Positions 15,295 through 24,529 are shown, numbered from the stretch's first letter. The stretch: 25,846 nucleotides of DNA from JBCCJA01 sp039045975 (GCA_039045975.1 JBCCJA010000056.1:1-25846); one strand, 5' to 3'. The notes: generated by a model from the letters alone, not told the origin. Numbers and translations: made by a program.

Positions 15295-17583
15295 ATGGAA
15301 GACAGGCTCCCTGATCTGACTCTGTTGCTTCGCCGACGTTGGCGGTCGCTCACCCTCGGCACGGCGGTCGGTATCGTGCTGGCCGTGTTTTATGTCATCG
15401 GCGCACAGCCGAAATACGAGAGCGAAGCGTTGATCCTTGTCGAGCAGCGGGACGCCGCTTTGCCGATCGGCGGGGCACAGGCTGCAGCCGCCGCGCCGGT
15501 TGATTACGCCGAGTTGCTTGAGACGCACGCGGCGATCTGCTCGTCCGAAAGGATCGTTACTGCGGCGATCGTCGCGGCAAAGCTCGACGAGCTGCAGGGC
15601 ATCCGCGCGATTCTGAGGGCTTCCCCCGAGACGACGGCCACCGATTACATTATTGAGCAGATAGAGGCCCAGCCGGGCGCCGGTTCGCGGACCGTTGCGC
15701 ACACCCTCGAAGTCAGTTTCGTGCATACCGACGCGGACGAGGCGGCCGCAGTGCTCGAGGCGATCGTCGAGCAGTATCGTAAGTTCACAGACACCCGCCT
15801 GCGTGCCGACTTCAACGAAGCCCGCAAGCTGATCGAGAAGGCGAACGTCGAACTGGAGGCCGAGATCGAATCGCTCCAGGGTGAACTGAGCCGCCTCCGT
15901 GACGACGCACCGCTACTTTATGAGGGGACCGAGGCGGTCAATCCTCACGTCCAGTCGTTACTGCAATTGCAGACGCTCGTCTTGACGACCGAGCAAGAAT
16001 ATCTCGCGATGGCCTCGAAACTGGCGCAGGTCGAAGAGATCTTGGCGAACGGGGGACTCGACGACGCGACCATGGTCGAGGCACTGTCGATCGTCGGTAA
16101 CGAGGTCGTAGAACGCATGGCACTGCTGCTCGAGGCCGACCGCGGCAACTCACTGTCGCTGACGTTCCAGCAGGAAGACCCGCTGCGTGAGCAAAAGGCC
16201 TCGGCCGAATTCAATCAGCTGTTAGACCTGTTCGTCGAAGAGCGTCAGTTACTCCGGACTTACGGCGAAAAGAGTTTGGAAGTGGAGCGGATCCGCGCAC
16301 AGATCGACCGGGTGTCCGACTTCATCAAGCAAAAGACCGAGCTACTCACTTCGGAATCGGACGAGCCCGACGCCGGGCCGGCCGAGCTCGCCGCTGCCTA
16401 CGCGCGAATCCTCCGGTATGACATCAGCGCACTCGACAAAACCCTGTCGGAGTTGCGGGACAAGGTCGACGAGGAGCGCCGCCTCGCGGGCGTCGCGGCC
16501 CGCTTTGCTATGAACGAGAGCTTCCTCGGCGAGGAACTCGAACGCCGGACGCGACTCTTCGACGTGATCGTCCAGAATCTGGAGAACGTCAACCTGATTG
16601 GCGATTACGGAGGGATCGTAGTCGAGCCGCTCAGCTCGATCCGGCCCGGCATCCAGGTCTGGCCTCTGCCCATTCTTCTGCTGCCGCTCGGGGCGATCGC
16701 CGGCGGCATGGTCGCACTCGTGCTGGTGCTCTTTATCGAGCTGTCGGATTATACTTTTACGTCCCGCGAACAGGTCGAAACCGATCTCGGCCTGCCTGTG
16801 ATCGGGATCGTCGATCGGGTAGATAACCGCTTCTCACGCGGCATCGCTGTCCGAGCAAAAGTTTCGTCCTTGTTGCCGGTCGCGTATGCGCCATTGTCGA
16901 AGCCGACGGAAGCCATCCGCACGCTACGGACTTTTTGCGAAAAACGTTTCAATGACCGCGAGGGTGCTCATGTCATCGTGGTCACGAGCGCGACGTCGGG
17001 CGAAGGGAAATCGGTCACGTCGGCTAACCTCGCGATGCTCTTTGCCCGTTCCGATAAAAAGACACTTCTAATCGACGGCGACATGCGACGCCCCATGATC
17101 AATCGCATGCTCGGCAACAAAGTGGAGCCGAGGCTGCAAGAGGTCCTCACGGGGCGTACGGATCCCTACGAGTCCTGTGCCCCGACGGGACATTACGGGC
17201 TCGACTTGTTGGCCAGTAGCGCCGACTCGCCGTTGTCGAGCGAAGCGTATTCCGACGACCGGTTCCGCGAGTGCATCGACCGATTGCGTGCATTTTACGA
17301 CGTAATTGTCATCGACTCGCCGCCGGTGAACGGGCTGTCCGACGCGCTCGTCATCTGCGGCGTCGCCGACCAGGTGATCTTGGCGGTCTCGATCAAACGT
17401 AACCACGCCGTCTACGCCGTCGACGCGGTCCGCTCTTTACGCACTTTCGGTATAGAGCCCATCGGTTTGGCGATGCACAAGATCGAGAATCTCGACTTCG
17501 AGGACGGGGTCCACACACGGACACGTAAATATTACAGCGATTATAATATTCCCGAGCCGACGCTCGAAACCAGTACGGGTTGA
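15295..17583 (+). CDS. Wzc-like polysaccharide co-polymerase and tyrosine autokinase (BY-kinase)
   Basis: A 762-residue inner-membrane protein joining a Wzz chain-length domain to a bacterial tyrosine kinase. Transmembrane helices lie at about 18-36 and 456-481, the second preceded by a Pro/Gly segment (SSIRPGIQVWP). The long periplasmic part between them is largely coiled coil. The cytoplasmic kinase has Walker A TSATSGEGKS (564-573), Walker A' LLIDGDMRRP (591-600) and Walker B VIVIDSPP (670-677). It ends in a small tyrosine cluster, Tyr746, Tyr747 and Tyr750, the expected autophosphorylation site. Such proteins control polymer length and export in Wzx/Wzy systems. The ATG at 15295 is preceded by GGTGA (15282-15286); a TTG at 15289 is an alternative. 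It is convergent with the other polysaccharide genes. Neither a Wza exporter nor a cognate phosphatase is visible in the window. Confidence 0.93.
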   Translation: MEDRLPDLTLLLRRRWRSLTLGTAVGIVLAVFYVIGAQPKYESEALILVEQRDAALPIGGAQAAAAAPVDYAELLETHAAICSSERIVTAAIVAAKLDELQGIRAILRASPETTATDYIIEQIEAQPGAGSRTVAHTLEVSFVHTDADEAAAVLEAIVEQYRKFTDTRLRADFNEARKLIEKANVELEAEIESLQGELSRLRDDAPLLYEGTEAVNPHVQSLLQLQTLVLTTEQEYLAMASKLAQVEEILANGGLDDATMVEALSIVGNEVVERMALLLEADRGNSLSLTFQQEDPLREQKASAEFNQLLDLFVEERQLLRTYGEKSLEVERIRAQIDRVSDFIKQKTELLTSESDEPDAGPAELAAAYARILRYDISALDKTLSELRDKVDEERRLAGVAARFAMNESFLGEELERRTRLFDVIVQNLENVNLIGDYGGIVVEPLSSIRPGIQVWPLPILLLPLGAIAGGMVALVLVLFIELSDYTFTSREQVETDLGLPVIGIVDRVDNRFSRGIAVRAKVSSLLPVAYAPLSKPTEAIRTLRTFCEKRFNDREGAHVIVVTSATSGEGKSVTSANLAMLFARSDKKTLLIDGDMRRPMINRMLGNKVEPRLQEVLTGRTDPYESCAPTGHYGLDLLASSADSPLSSEAYSDDRFRECIDRLRAFYDVIVIDSPPVNGLSDALVICGVADQVILAVSIKRNHAVYAVDAVRSLRTFGIEPIGLAMHKIENLDFEDGVHTRTRKYYSDYNIPEPTLETSTG

Positions 17584-17855
17584 CGAAGGCTTGCGAGCAC
17601 GGCCGCCGGGCAGAAGGTAAGGATTGGCAGGATGTCGTGTAAGAAATTTTCGCATTTTCAGTTTAGCGCGGTTTTTGCGATCTGGTGTGCTCCACGGCGA
17701 ACCCAGATAAACTTCGTGCTCGGTTCGCCCGAAACCCCATCTCGGGTCCGGTGCACACTCGGAGGGGCAAATGGGTTATTCGCACGAATGATCAAGCGGA
17801 GTCTTTAGGAATCACGGGAAACGCGGGTTCGACGTGAGATCGTTTTGTGCGGACT
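17584..17855. other. Convergent spacer with nested inverted repeats
   Basis: There is no supportable gene in these 272 nt between the kinase and sulfotransferase stops. GTGTGC (17685-17690) is complementary to GCACAC (17753-17758). Inside them GGCGAACC (17696-17703) pairs perfectly with GGTTCGCC (17722-17729), and CCCGA (17728-17732) could instead pair with TCGGG (17742-17746). A small palindrome, ATTCG-CA-CGAAT, lies at 17778-17789. There is no T-run after the main hairpin, so it is not a clear terminator. A structured RNA end or a protein-binding site are both possible. Confidence 0.35.
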
Positions 17856-18851
17856 TTATCGCGCACGGAACTGTTTCACGCGATACATCAACCCCCGCAC
17901 TAGTCCCTTGTCCCTGACGTGTGCCATCGATGCGCCGACGAAATCATTCAAACTTTCTGCGTGGTATCGCAAATTCGAAATTCTCGTGCGACTTACCGCG
18001 ACGTCTGGCGTGTAACCGTAAGCCTGCATCTCGTCCCAGCAAATCGACTCGATCAGTTCGATGACCGATCGCGACAGCCGGTCTGTGTACCTCCCGACAC
18101 TGCCCCGCTCGATCACGTTCGAACCCGCCGCACCGCCCCACGCCTCGGCACCCCGCCGGAGGCTTAACATGGCGGACTCGAACGGGAGTTGGAGAAACTC
18201 GCAGACCGCCCGAAGAACGGGCTCGGGATCGGAAACAAGATCCTCGTAACGCAAGACGTGGCAGCGGCTTTCGATGTCAGGATCGGCCACGTCACGGGCG
18301 TACGACTTGAGATAGCGTGACCAACGGACCGCCGCACGATACGGGCTTTTGCCCCAGGCTTTCACCATCGACAGACACACGTCACGCGGGTCACGTACGA
18401 TGTGAATAAATTTACACCCGGGCAATGTCTGATGAAAGCGTGTGATGCGTGTGAGATTATTCGGAGTCTTCTCTCCCAGATAGAGCGGCGAACGGTCCGT
18501 GCCGGGTTCGAGGAACATCGTGATCAAAACTCGAATGACCTCTGTCCAATCCGATGCCCTGGACAGCTCGTTTGCGAATGCCGCGTAATCAATCTCAAGT
18601 TGTTTTTCCTTTGCGCGAAAAGCGGCGTTGGACGAGCGGACGGTGCGAATAAATTTTTCAATATTTATCGGACGCGAAAAATCCCAGTCTTCGCCGAAGT
18701 CGTCCATGAGCGGCGAAATCAATTGAAGCTCGTCCAGAGGCAGGGCGATGTCGGCGTGCTGTGCGAGCAGTTCGCGTAATAAGGTCGTGCCGCTGCGCGG
18801 TACCCCGACGATGAAAAACAGATGCGGCGGCTGGTTCGATCCCGGTTCCAT
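17856..18851 (-). CDS. Sulfotransferase family protein
   Basis: A 331-residue PAPS-dependent sulfotransferase, probably soluble. The 5'-phosphosulfate loop VGVPRSGTTLLRELL (15-29) and the 3'-phosphate segment HIVRDPRDVCLSMVK (150-164, with Arg153 and Ser161) are both intact, as is GEKTP (126-130), so it should bind PAPS. The family moves sulfate to hydroxyl or amino groups of carbohydrates, lipids or proteins. As the last gene of a polysaccharide cluster its likeliest target is the polymer or its lipid-linked repeat, which is inference from position. The start used is the ATG at 18851; a GTG two codons upstream (18857) is an alternative. It follows the polymerase-like gene by 49 nt. PAPS could come from CysC, encoded at the left of the window. 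Base composition is lower in GC than genes before 17 kb. Confidence 0.88.
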   Translation of the reverse strand: MEPGSNQPPHLFFIVGVPRSGTTLLRELLAQHADIALPLDELQLISPLMDDFGEDWDFSRPINIEKFIRTVRSSNAAFRAKEKQLEIDYAAFANELSRASDWTEVIRVLITMFLEPGTDRSPLYLGEKTPNNLTRITRFHQTLPGCKFIHIVRDPRDVCLSMVKAWGKSPYRAAVRWSRYLKSYARDVADPDIESRCHVLRYEDLVSDPEPVLRAVCEFLQLPFESAMLSLRRGAEAWGGAAGSNVIERGSVGRYTDRLSRSVIELIESICWDEMQAYGYTPDVAVSRTRISNLRYHAESLNDFVGASMAHVRDKGLVRGLMYRVKQFRAR

Positions 18852-18900
18852 ATTCACGCTCGATTCGTTGGAGAGACGGCGTTCTCGTGCGGGTCATGAA

Positions 18901-20289
18901 TCATGCGAGGGGGCGGAGCGTCGGCCGAGGCAATGTTCCTTCGTCGCGAGGTAATGTGATTCGACCACGCTCTCGACGATAGATCGCAAACGCGAAAGCG
19001 GCGGCCCAAGCCGAACAGTACTCCATCTCGCCGCGCACACCGACAAGATAACGGATCGCTGGACAAGACAGCAGACATAGCGCGATGACAGCCCGCTCGC
19101 GCACTCGTTTGTCGGTCGACGAGGCTCCGAAAACGAGATTCAACAGCAACAGGCCGATGACGCCGACATGCAGCAGCGCGAGCAGCAGTCCGGCGACCCC
19201 AGCCTGATGATAGTAATGAAATACATAATTGTGGGCAAAATACGCCTCACTATGAAAATGATTAATTTGCGTGCCGTTGCCGACGCCGCTCAACTCGTAA
19301 CCACGGACATCACGTGTCACATCGCGAACCATGTTCGCCCGGTCGTTGGTAGCAATATCACTGACAAATCTCTCCGCGAGTAATTCCCCCACGGGCGTAA
19401 ACGGTATCGTGACCACCAATGCGGCCGTGCCTGCGATCGCCAGTCCCGTAAGCACTGACGACCGCATTAAGTAAATAAAACTCGTTATCACAGCCGCAGC
19501 CACAACTGTCGCCTGCCTACTCAACGACAATATTGAGTAGAAAATCGGCAGCGAAAACGCGACAGCGCGAGAAAACGTAAAGCGATCTGATCCGGCGGCC
19601 ACGCCGAGCACTAAAGCCGATACAATATTAAGATAAAGGCAAATACTGTGTCGTGCCGCCGACGCCGTCCCGTCGGCGGGGTCGTCTGTGCCTAGCAGCT
19701 TGTTGAATATTTGATATTGAATCACAGACGGATTTGCAGAGGCTACACCGCTCGCATAGACCGAGATCGCATTCACCCCCTTCATTGCGAGCGTCAGCGT
19801 CGACGCAATAAAAAACACCAAGACACCCGCGAACCCGATCCGGGCAAAAATTGCAAACATTCGATCCGTATCCATCCGCGACAAGAACGAAGTCAAAAAC
19901 GAAATAAAAACCAAATAGACACAGTCTCGCGCAATGAGTGAAATGCCTTCAGTGCGATCGATACTGATCGATAGGCTCAGGGCGGCTGCCAGCTGCACAA
20001 AAAAACCTGTAATAATTACCGCATCAGGCAAGTCGATGACCCGCCGTGAAGAACGCCCGTGTTTAGGTGATCCGGCGCGACTCACACAAGACCATACGAC
20101 TGCGGTAAATGCCACTGTCATTCCGAGTCGGGAAATCGTCACAAACCGTGACGGACCGATCCATTGAAGCGGCGCCACCGCAAATGCCACACCTACAACC
20201 CAAAGCAAAAACGAACCGGAGGCGTGACAGTTCACTTGTCCAGAATTTACGCGCGCTCGCGATCGCAGAGTGTTTTTCGAGTTACCCAT
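18901..20289 (-). CDS. O-antigen polymerase/ligase-like membrane protein (Wzy/WaaL type)
   Basis: A 462-residue inner-membrane protein with roughly eleven hydrophobic segments. The O-antigen ligase/polymerase signature appears as SLSRQA (255-260, with Arg258) at the end of a helix, then a periplasmic loop containing GVGNGTQINHF and FAHNYVFHYYHQAG (351-364, with His353 and Asn354), the usual position of the catalytic histidine, and a helix directly after. Wzy proteins polymerise lipid-linked repeats in the periplasm, while WaaL proteins attach finished chains to lipid A or protein; sequence alone does not separate them. With a flippase gene upstream and a Wzc-like kinase opposite, polymerase is favoured. 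The start is ATG 20289. Codon use is markedly more AT-rich than in the efflux operon, which suggests acquisition by transfer. Confidence 0.78.
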   Translation of the reverse strand: MGNSKNTLRSRARVNSGQVNCHASGSFLLWVVGVAFAVAPLQWIGPSRFVTISRLGMTVAFTAVVWSCVSRAGSPKHGRSSRRVIDLPDAVIITGFFVQLAAALSLSISIDRTEGISLIARDCVYLVFISFLTSFLSRMDTDRMFAIFARIGFAGVLVFFIASTLTLAMKGVNAISVYASGVASANPSVIQYQIFNKLLGTDDPADGTASAARHSICLYLNIVSALVLGVAAGSDRFTFSRAVAFSLPIFYSILSLSRQATVVAAAVITSFIYLMRSSVLTGLAIAGTAALVVTIPFTPVGELLAERFVSDIATNDRANMVRDVTRDVRGYELSGVGNGTQINHFHSEAYFAHNYVFHYYHQAGVAGLLLALLHVGVIGLLLLNLVFGASSTDKRVRERAVIALCLLSCPAIRYLVGVRGEMEYCSAWAAAFAFAIYRRERGRITLPRDEGTLPRPTLRPLA

Positions 20290-20658
20290 TCAATTGAGCT
20301 GTATGCATCGAATATCTCAGGGAGACCTGGCCGACCTGATATCATTGCAAAACTGTACTCGACACGGGCTGTAGATCACAACGCGCAGAAACACAAATTC
20401 ACGCCGCCAATCTACGTAAGACCACTCGCATCGATGGCCCGCATTGATTTATGCAAATCAGTTGTAGTAAAGCTTTTGTGTAACCCTTTTCATATCCGGG
20501 TGCCCCGTGCCGAGTCTTCCTCGACAGCACGAACTTAGCACTCTGGTAGCGTGGAAGCAAGGCATGTGGTGCAGTCTCACATTTATGTTGCCGTTAATTC
20601 GGCATCAATTTCCGATCTCTTTGCTCGGTGACGATGACAGTCGCGAGTGTCTAGATGG
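20290..20658. other. Long AT-rich spacer between the flippase and polymerase genes
   Basis: These 369 nt lie inside an otherwise compact minus-strand gene group. I see no open frame with a credible start, ribosome site or recognisable protein, no clear -35/-10 pair and no intrinsic terminator. Composition matches the AT-rich neighbours. It may hold an internal promoter for the polymerase and sulfotransferase genes, or be the remains of a lost gene. Neither is shown by the sequence. Confidence 0.5.
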
Positions 20659-22020
20659 TTAAGAAGAACAGGTAAGTTTATCGTTGATAGCACCACCAAG
20701 ATTAGTCTCGGCAGCGAAGTTCTTCCTTGACGAAACATAAGAGCCGAGGTTTTGAATAATTAAAGATAGCGAGACCGACCATGCTACGCCGTCTATCCCG
20801 AATTGCGGCGCCATCAATAGACCGCCGCCAACGGCCACGATCGCCCCCGCAAGGCCCCATCTGCTGACAACCGCTACGCGACCGCACATAGCCAGCAAGG
20901 TCGATATCGAGCCGGTGGAAACATTAACAAACTGTCCTAGCGCCAGGATCCGAAGAGAGTTAACGCCGTCCGCATATTCGGGGCCAAAAATAAACATAAC
21001 CTCGCGCGCGAAAACAAAAATACCCAGTAATGGTATTCCGCCGCAAACGGCTCCGAGGAGAACCGTCGAATAGTACAGTCGCTTCAGTCCGCTTACATCA
21101 CCTGCTTCGTGTGCTTTCGCCATCATCGGCGCGACCACTGTGGTAATACCGAACAGAAGCAGATGCGACAAGAGCGTGATACGCGAACTTGTATAAAATG
21201 TCGCCACTTCTTGTGGGCCGGCCAGCGCCGCCAAGCACAAGCCGGGCCCCCACTGATTTACAAGCTGCGACGCGGCAACGATCCACATCGGCCACGAAGC
21301 CGCAACCAGACCTACGGCAATATCGCTCCCTACACGTTTTTCATAATTGCCGCGGGCTATTTGAGGAGGCGGCAGCTTTCCTTTTTCGGCTAAATCGTGA
21401 GAGCCTAGGCTCAAAGAAAGCCCAAGAAGTGTGGCCACACAGCATGCGATAAAGTACGCCGAGAATGTCATTGGCAGGGAAATCCCGCCCCACAAAAGCA
21501 CAAACAAGATCGCGAGAAGAAATGCCAAAGGTTGGAGTACGCCTTGCACAAATATTGAAGCCATTGCTCGATCGCGCCCACGCAAATCGAACGCCGCGAC
21601 GTTAAAGAGCGATATGAGTGGTGAGCTCAATAGCATTAGAATAAAACCTGCCGCACTGACATCTCGCAACTCGGCCACGAGTAGCAGCCCGCACGCGGCC
21701 GTCATGGCAGTAACCGGTACCGAAGACACGATAACGAGTGCGTAAGCTGTTCTTATCACGTCGGTATACGCGACATTTTTTTCGTCAATTTTAAACCCTG
21801 CCGCCGCCGCCCGCAAAATTATTTGATCTAGTCCGATCCGGCCGAGTATCGCCGCGATAGTAACGAGCGACACACATGTGAAAAATATCCCGTAACTGCT
21901 TTTGTCTAGAGTTCTCGCAAGCAAGACGGTTGAAATAAAAGTGATTGCCGCACCGAGCACCTTCAAAACAACAGCCCCGGACAGCTTTTTTACAACACCC
22001 GTGAGAATACTATCAGGCAT
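20659..22020 (-). CDS. Wzx-like oligosaccharide flippase (MOP superfamily)
   Basis: A 453-residue inner-membrane protein with about 12 hydrophobic helices. The N-terminus (SGAVVLKVLGAAITFISTVLLARTLDKSSYGIFF) shows the G-x-hydrophobic-x-ARxL-x-x-xxYG pattern typical of Wzx/RfbX polysaccharide flippases. These turn undecaprenyl-linked repeat units from the cytoplasmic to the periplasmic face. The second half (TLLSHLLLFGITTVVAPMMAKAHEAGD) keeps the usual pattern, including the P-x-hydrophobic-A segment after a long helix. The length is standard. The start is ATG 22020, with no strong Shine-Dalgarno. It follows the GT4 gene by 104 nt and is followed by a 369-nt spacer before the polymerase-like gene. 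This is among the most AT-rich genes in the window: one 60-base row (20701-20760) has only 25 G+C, against 37 in a row of the ATPase gene. Confidence 0.88.
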   Translation of the reverse strand: MPDSILTGVVKKLSGAVVLKVLGAAITFISTVLLARTLDKSSYGIFFTCVSLVTIAAILGRIGLDQIILRAAAAGFKIDEKNVAYTDVIRTAYALVIVSSVPVTAMTAACGLLLVAELRDVSAAGFILMLLSSPLISLFNVAAFDLRGRDRAMASIFVQGVLQPLAFLLAILFVLLWGGISLPMTFSAYFIACCVATLLGLSLSLGSHDLAEKGKLPPPQIARGNYEKRVGSDIAVGLVAASWPMWIVAASQLVNQWGPGLCLAALAGPQEVATFYTSSRITLLSHLLLFGITTVVAPMMAKAHEAGDVSGLKRLYYSTVLLGAVCGGIPLLGIFVFAREVMFIFGPEYADGVNSLRILALGQFVNVSTGSISTLLAMCGRVAVVSRWGLAGAIVAVGGGLLMAPQFGIDGVAWSVSLSLIIQNLGSYVSSRKNFAAETNLGGAINDKLTCSS

Positions 22021-22124
22021 GGCTCAAAGCTTGATAATGTAAAAACAGTGAGAAGTGAGTTTCGTATCCGACGGGCACAAGCTCAATCCGCAGCGTAGAA
22101 CAGCCCTTAGGCCATGAATTATCA

Positions 22125-23267
22125 TCACCCATTGCGAACAGCCTTTACCGCCGCCATTTTCTCAAGAATTAGGTGGGAGTGATTCGCCCAGCTCAGGTTC
22201 TCTGTAACCCACGCCCGCCCTCTTTCGGCCATGTCATGTCGTTTCTCGGGATCCGCTAGTAAATCATCGACCGCATCGGCAACCAGATTGTCTACATTTC
22301 CGTCAACCACGCGACCTGTTTCACCATCTCGCACAAAATCAGCTGCCCCTCCATCCGCGCCGACGACGACCGACAGCCCGTAAGCCATCGCTTCGGCGAT
22401 GACGAGGCCGAAGCCCTCCGCGTCGTTCCCGCCGCGTAACGAGATCTGCGGGTGCAGGAAGATCGAAGACCTTCGGTAGAGTTCGACCTTACGTTCGTCA
22501 CTGATTCGTCCACAGAGTTCGACCACGTCTTCAAGTCCGGCGTCACTGACCACGCGTTCGATTGCCCTGCGTGACTCGCCGTCTCCGGCGATAACGTAAT
22601 TGACCCTGGGAAGTCTGCCTTCACGGCGGAGGATGGCGATGGCGCGAACAGCCCCTTCAATATTTTTTCGAGGCACGAGTCGGCAAATCGTCAACAACCG
22701 CACGACGGAATCTGACGTTCGCATGTCGATCGCCGTGCCGACAGGGGGCGTGAAGCCGTTCCAGTTCCGAGTCACGCGGTCACGTGCAATCGCCCCGAGC
22801 GAAACCGCTTTGTCTAAGGTGAACTGACTGACGGCACACACGCATGTGGTCTGACGTAAAGTCCATCGCATCAGGGAGGCGAGCAGACCTTTCGGCATGA
22901 ATACTTCGCGCCCGTGAATCGTACAGCCGACCGGCAGGCGAGGGGCGGTCAAGATTGACGGCAGTACGACCCGCCAAGTGGTTGCGTAGCTGAAATCGAA
23001 GGATCTCCTCCGCAAAAATATCCTCGATGCGATGAGCATTCTGGCAAAAATCCGCAATTGGCCACCGGGGCCAACGTTGTAAACGATCACGTGTTTCCGC
23101 CGGGACAGTCCGACGGGGCCGCCGAACTGGGTGATGACATAAGGCCGCAGCCCTTCCGCCGCGATCGCGTCCGCCAAGTCTTCGCCGTACCTCTCCACGC
23201 CGCCGGGATTTGGCGGATAGGCCTTTGCGAATATGAGTACACGTCGAAATTTTCTGCCTGGCGGCAT
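22125..23267 (-). CDS. Glycosyltransferase family 4 protein
   Basis: A 380-residue GT-B retaining glycosyltransferase, cytoplasmic or membrane-associated. The N-terminal acceptor-side loop is AKAYPPNPGGVERY (14-27) and THGR-like TIHGRE is at 117-121. The donor domain begins near LLTICRLVPRKNIEGAVRA (191-209) and carries the E-x7-E signature EGFGLVIAE (Glu284 and Glu292). It should add one sugar from a nucleotide donor to the growing lipid-linked repeat; sugar and linkage cannot be told. The frame is open to 23336, but the ATG at 23267 starts just before the first strand, has AGGT a few bases upstream and lies only 4 nt after the stop of the GT2 gene, so the two genes are probably translationally coupled. 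It ends in three consecutive in-frame stops, TGA TGA TAA (22127-22119). Confidence 0.92.
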   Translation of the reverse strand: MPPGRKFRRVLIFAKAYPPNPGGVERYGEDLADAIAAEGLRPYVITQFGGPVGLSRRKHVIVYNVGPGGQLRIFARMLIASRIFLRRRSFDFSYATTWRVVLPSILTAPRLPVGCTIHGREVFMPKGLLASLMRWTLRQTTCVCAVSQFTLDKAVSLGAIARDRVTRNWNGFTPPVGTAIDMRTSDSVVRLLTICRLVPRKNIEGAVRAIAILRREGRLPRVNYVIAGDGESRRAIERVVSDAGLEDVVELCGRISDERKVELYRRSSIFLHPQISLRGGNDAEGFGLVIAEAMAYGLSVVVGADGGAADFVRDGETGRVVDGNVDNLVADAVDDLLADPEKRHDMAERGRAWVTENLSWANHSHLILEKMAAVKAVRNG

Positions 23268-23271
23268 GCAT

Positions 23272-24414
23272 TCACCTGGCCGATTGCGGCGGCGTCCAGG
23301 TCTGGTAACGCTGCCCTTGCAAGGAACGCAGGACACCTACCCCGACCGCGATGAACGAAAGCAGCATTTCAGTTACCGACCTTAAAGCCGGGAACCCGAG
23401 GAGGCCCGCCGTCAGCAATCCGGTCACGCCGGTGACAGTCCCGACGGCGGCCGGCGCCCCGAAACGGACGCCGACGAAAGCGAGAAAGAAAACACCGGCC
23501 GCGGCTGCCGTGAACACGGTCAGCCACCGGACGAGCTTATGCGACACGTACTTATAGATGTTCAGCGGCGACATCCGGATCAGCCGCGATTGCAGACGCC
23601 TATGGCAGTTAAAGGAGCGGCAGGCGATGCGGATCTTACGCCGGAACTCGTCGCCGCTCCGGGTCGCGACTTTCTCATATGCGATCGCGTCAGAGACGCT
23701 CACTAACCGATGACCGTCGCAAAGTATACCGAGCGATGTGAACATGTCGTCTATCATGTCCGGCGGGACTCGGCGGAACAGGCCGTGACGAATGGCGAAG
23801 AAGGCACCGTCACAGCCCATCATCGAACCCGTTGCTGTCTCCAGAGTCTTAATGGTCTCCTCAAGACGCCAATAAAGAGAACCTACTGACGCGACGTGCC
23901 CGTCTTCCGGATTCACGTACACCAGGGTTCCACCAGCACAGCCTACGTCTTCGTCCCCGAAGGCGGCGGCGATCCGACTCAGGGCGTCCTCCGCCAGCAT
24001 TACGTTCGCGTCCGTGAAGACGATCAAACTTCCTGACGCCTCACCCGCGAGTCGGTTCATTCCGGAAGCCTTCCCCTGTCGGCCCTCCCCGCGAATGACC
24101 TTTACGGTCTCGGCCGCCTCGACCGCTATTTCGTAAGTCCGGTCCGAACACCCATCGGTGTAGAGAAAAATTTCGACCGATCCCGGATAAGCCGTCGCTA
24201 CAGCTTCCAAGTTATGGATCTTGTCGCGAATGACCGACTCCTCGTTGTAAGCACAGAAACAGATCGAGAGAGAAGGCGGATCTGGCGGGAGATCCGAAAC
24301 GACCGGCTTGCGACGAAACAAACGCAACAGACCCAAGGAAGCGGGATACGTGAGAAAAGGGTGCAGGGCCAATAATGCAAAAACGACGAATCCGCCGAGC
24401 AGGAAAGTTTCCAT
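23272..24414 (-). CDS. Membrane glycosyltransferase family 2 protein
   Basis: A 380-residue GT-A glycosyltransferase with membrane anchors. An N-terminal helix (about 5-30) leads to the catalytic domain: SICFCAYNEE (50-59), LYTDGCSDRT (84-93), the GRQGKASGMN loop (111-120), the DxD-like TDANVML (134-140), GCDGAFFAIR (200-209) and a likely base in MIDDMF (220-225). KIRIACRS (260-267) resembles the position of the QxxRW motif of processive enzymes but is not a match. Two or three helices follow (about 296-362). The layout resembles cellulose or hyaluronan synthase relatives, yet the absence of QxxRW argues for transfer of single sugars. The start is ATG 24414, 115 nt after the ugd stop. GC is higher than in the flippase but below the ugd gene. 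Confidence 0.9.
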   Translation of the reverse strand: METFLLGGFVVFALLALHPFLTYPASLGLLRLFRRKPVVSDLPPDPPSLSICFCAYNEESVIRDKIHNLEAVATAYPGSVEIFLYTDGCSDRTYEIAVEAAETVKVIRGEGRQGKASGMNRLAGEASGSLIVFTDANVMLAEDALSRIAAAFGDEDVGCAGGTLVYVNPEDGHVASVGSLYWRLEETIKTLETATGSMMGCDGAFFAIRHGLFRRVPPDMIDDMFTSLGILCDGHRLVSVSDAIAYEKVATRSGDEFRRKIRIACRSFNCHRRLQSRLIRMSPLNIYKYVSHKLVRWLTVFTAAAAGVFFLAFVGVRFGAPAAVGTVTGVTGLLTAGLLGFPALRSVTEMLLSFIAVGVGVLRSLQGQRYQTWTPPQSAR

Positions 24415-24529
24415 TTTGGCTGTTCCGGAAAGATCGGATTCGAGTCGGTATCGGTCGTTATGCTCAAGCTATTCGGTCGCTGTCGCACTGGCGTCGCTTC
24501 ACTGATGCACCGCCGCGTCGGTACTGCCT

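Noticed and set aside
17847..17865. GTGCG/CGCAC hairpin near the sulfotransferase stop as terminator
   Set aside because: On the minus strand it is followed by A residues rather than T, and the stem is only five pairs.
20164..20538. Plus-strand frame across the polymerase start and spacer
   Set aside because: It overlaps the N-terminal end of the polymerase-like gene on the opposite strand and shows no recognisable protein or ribosome site.
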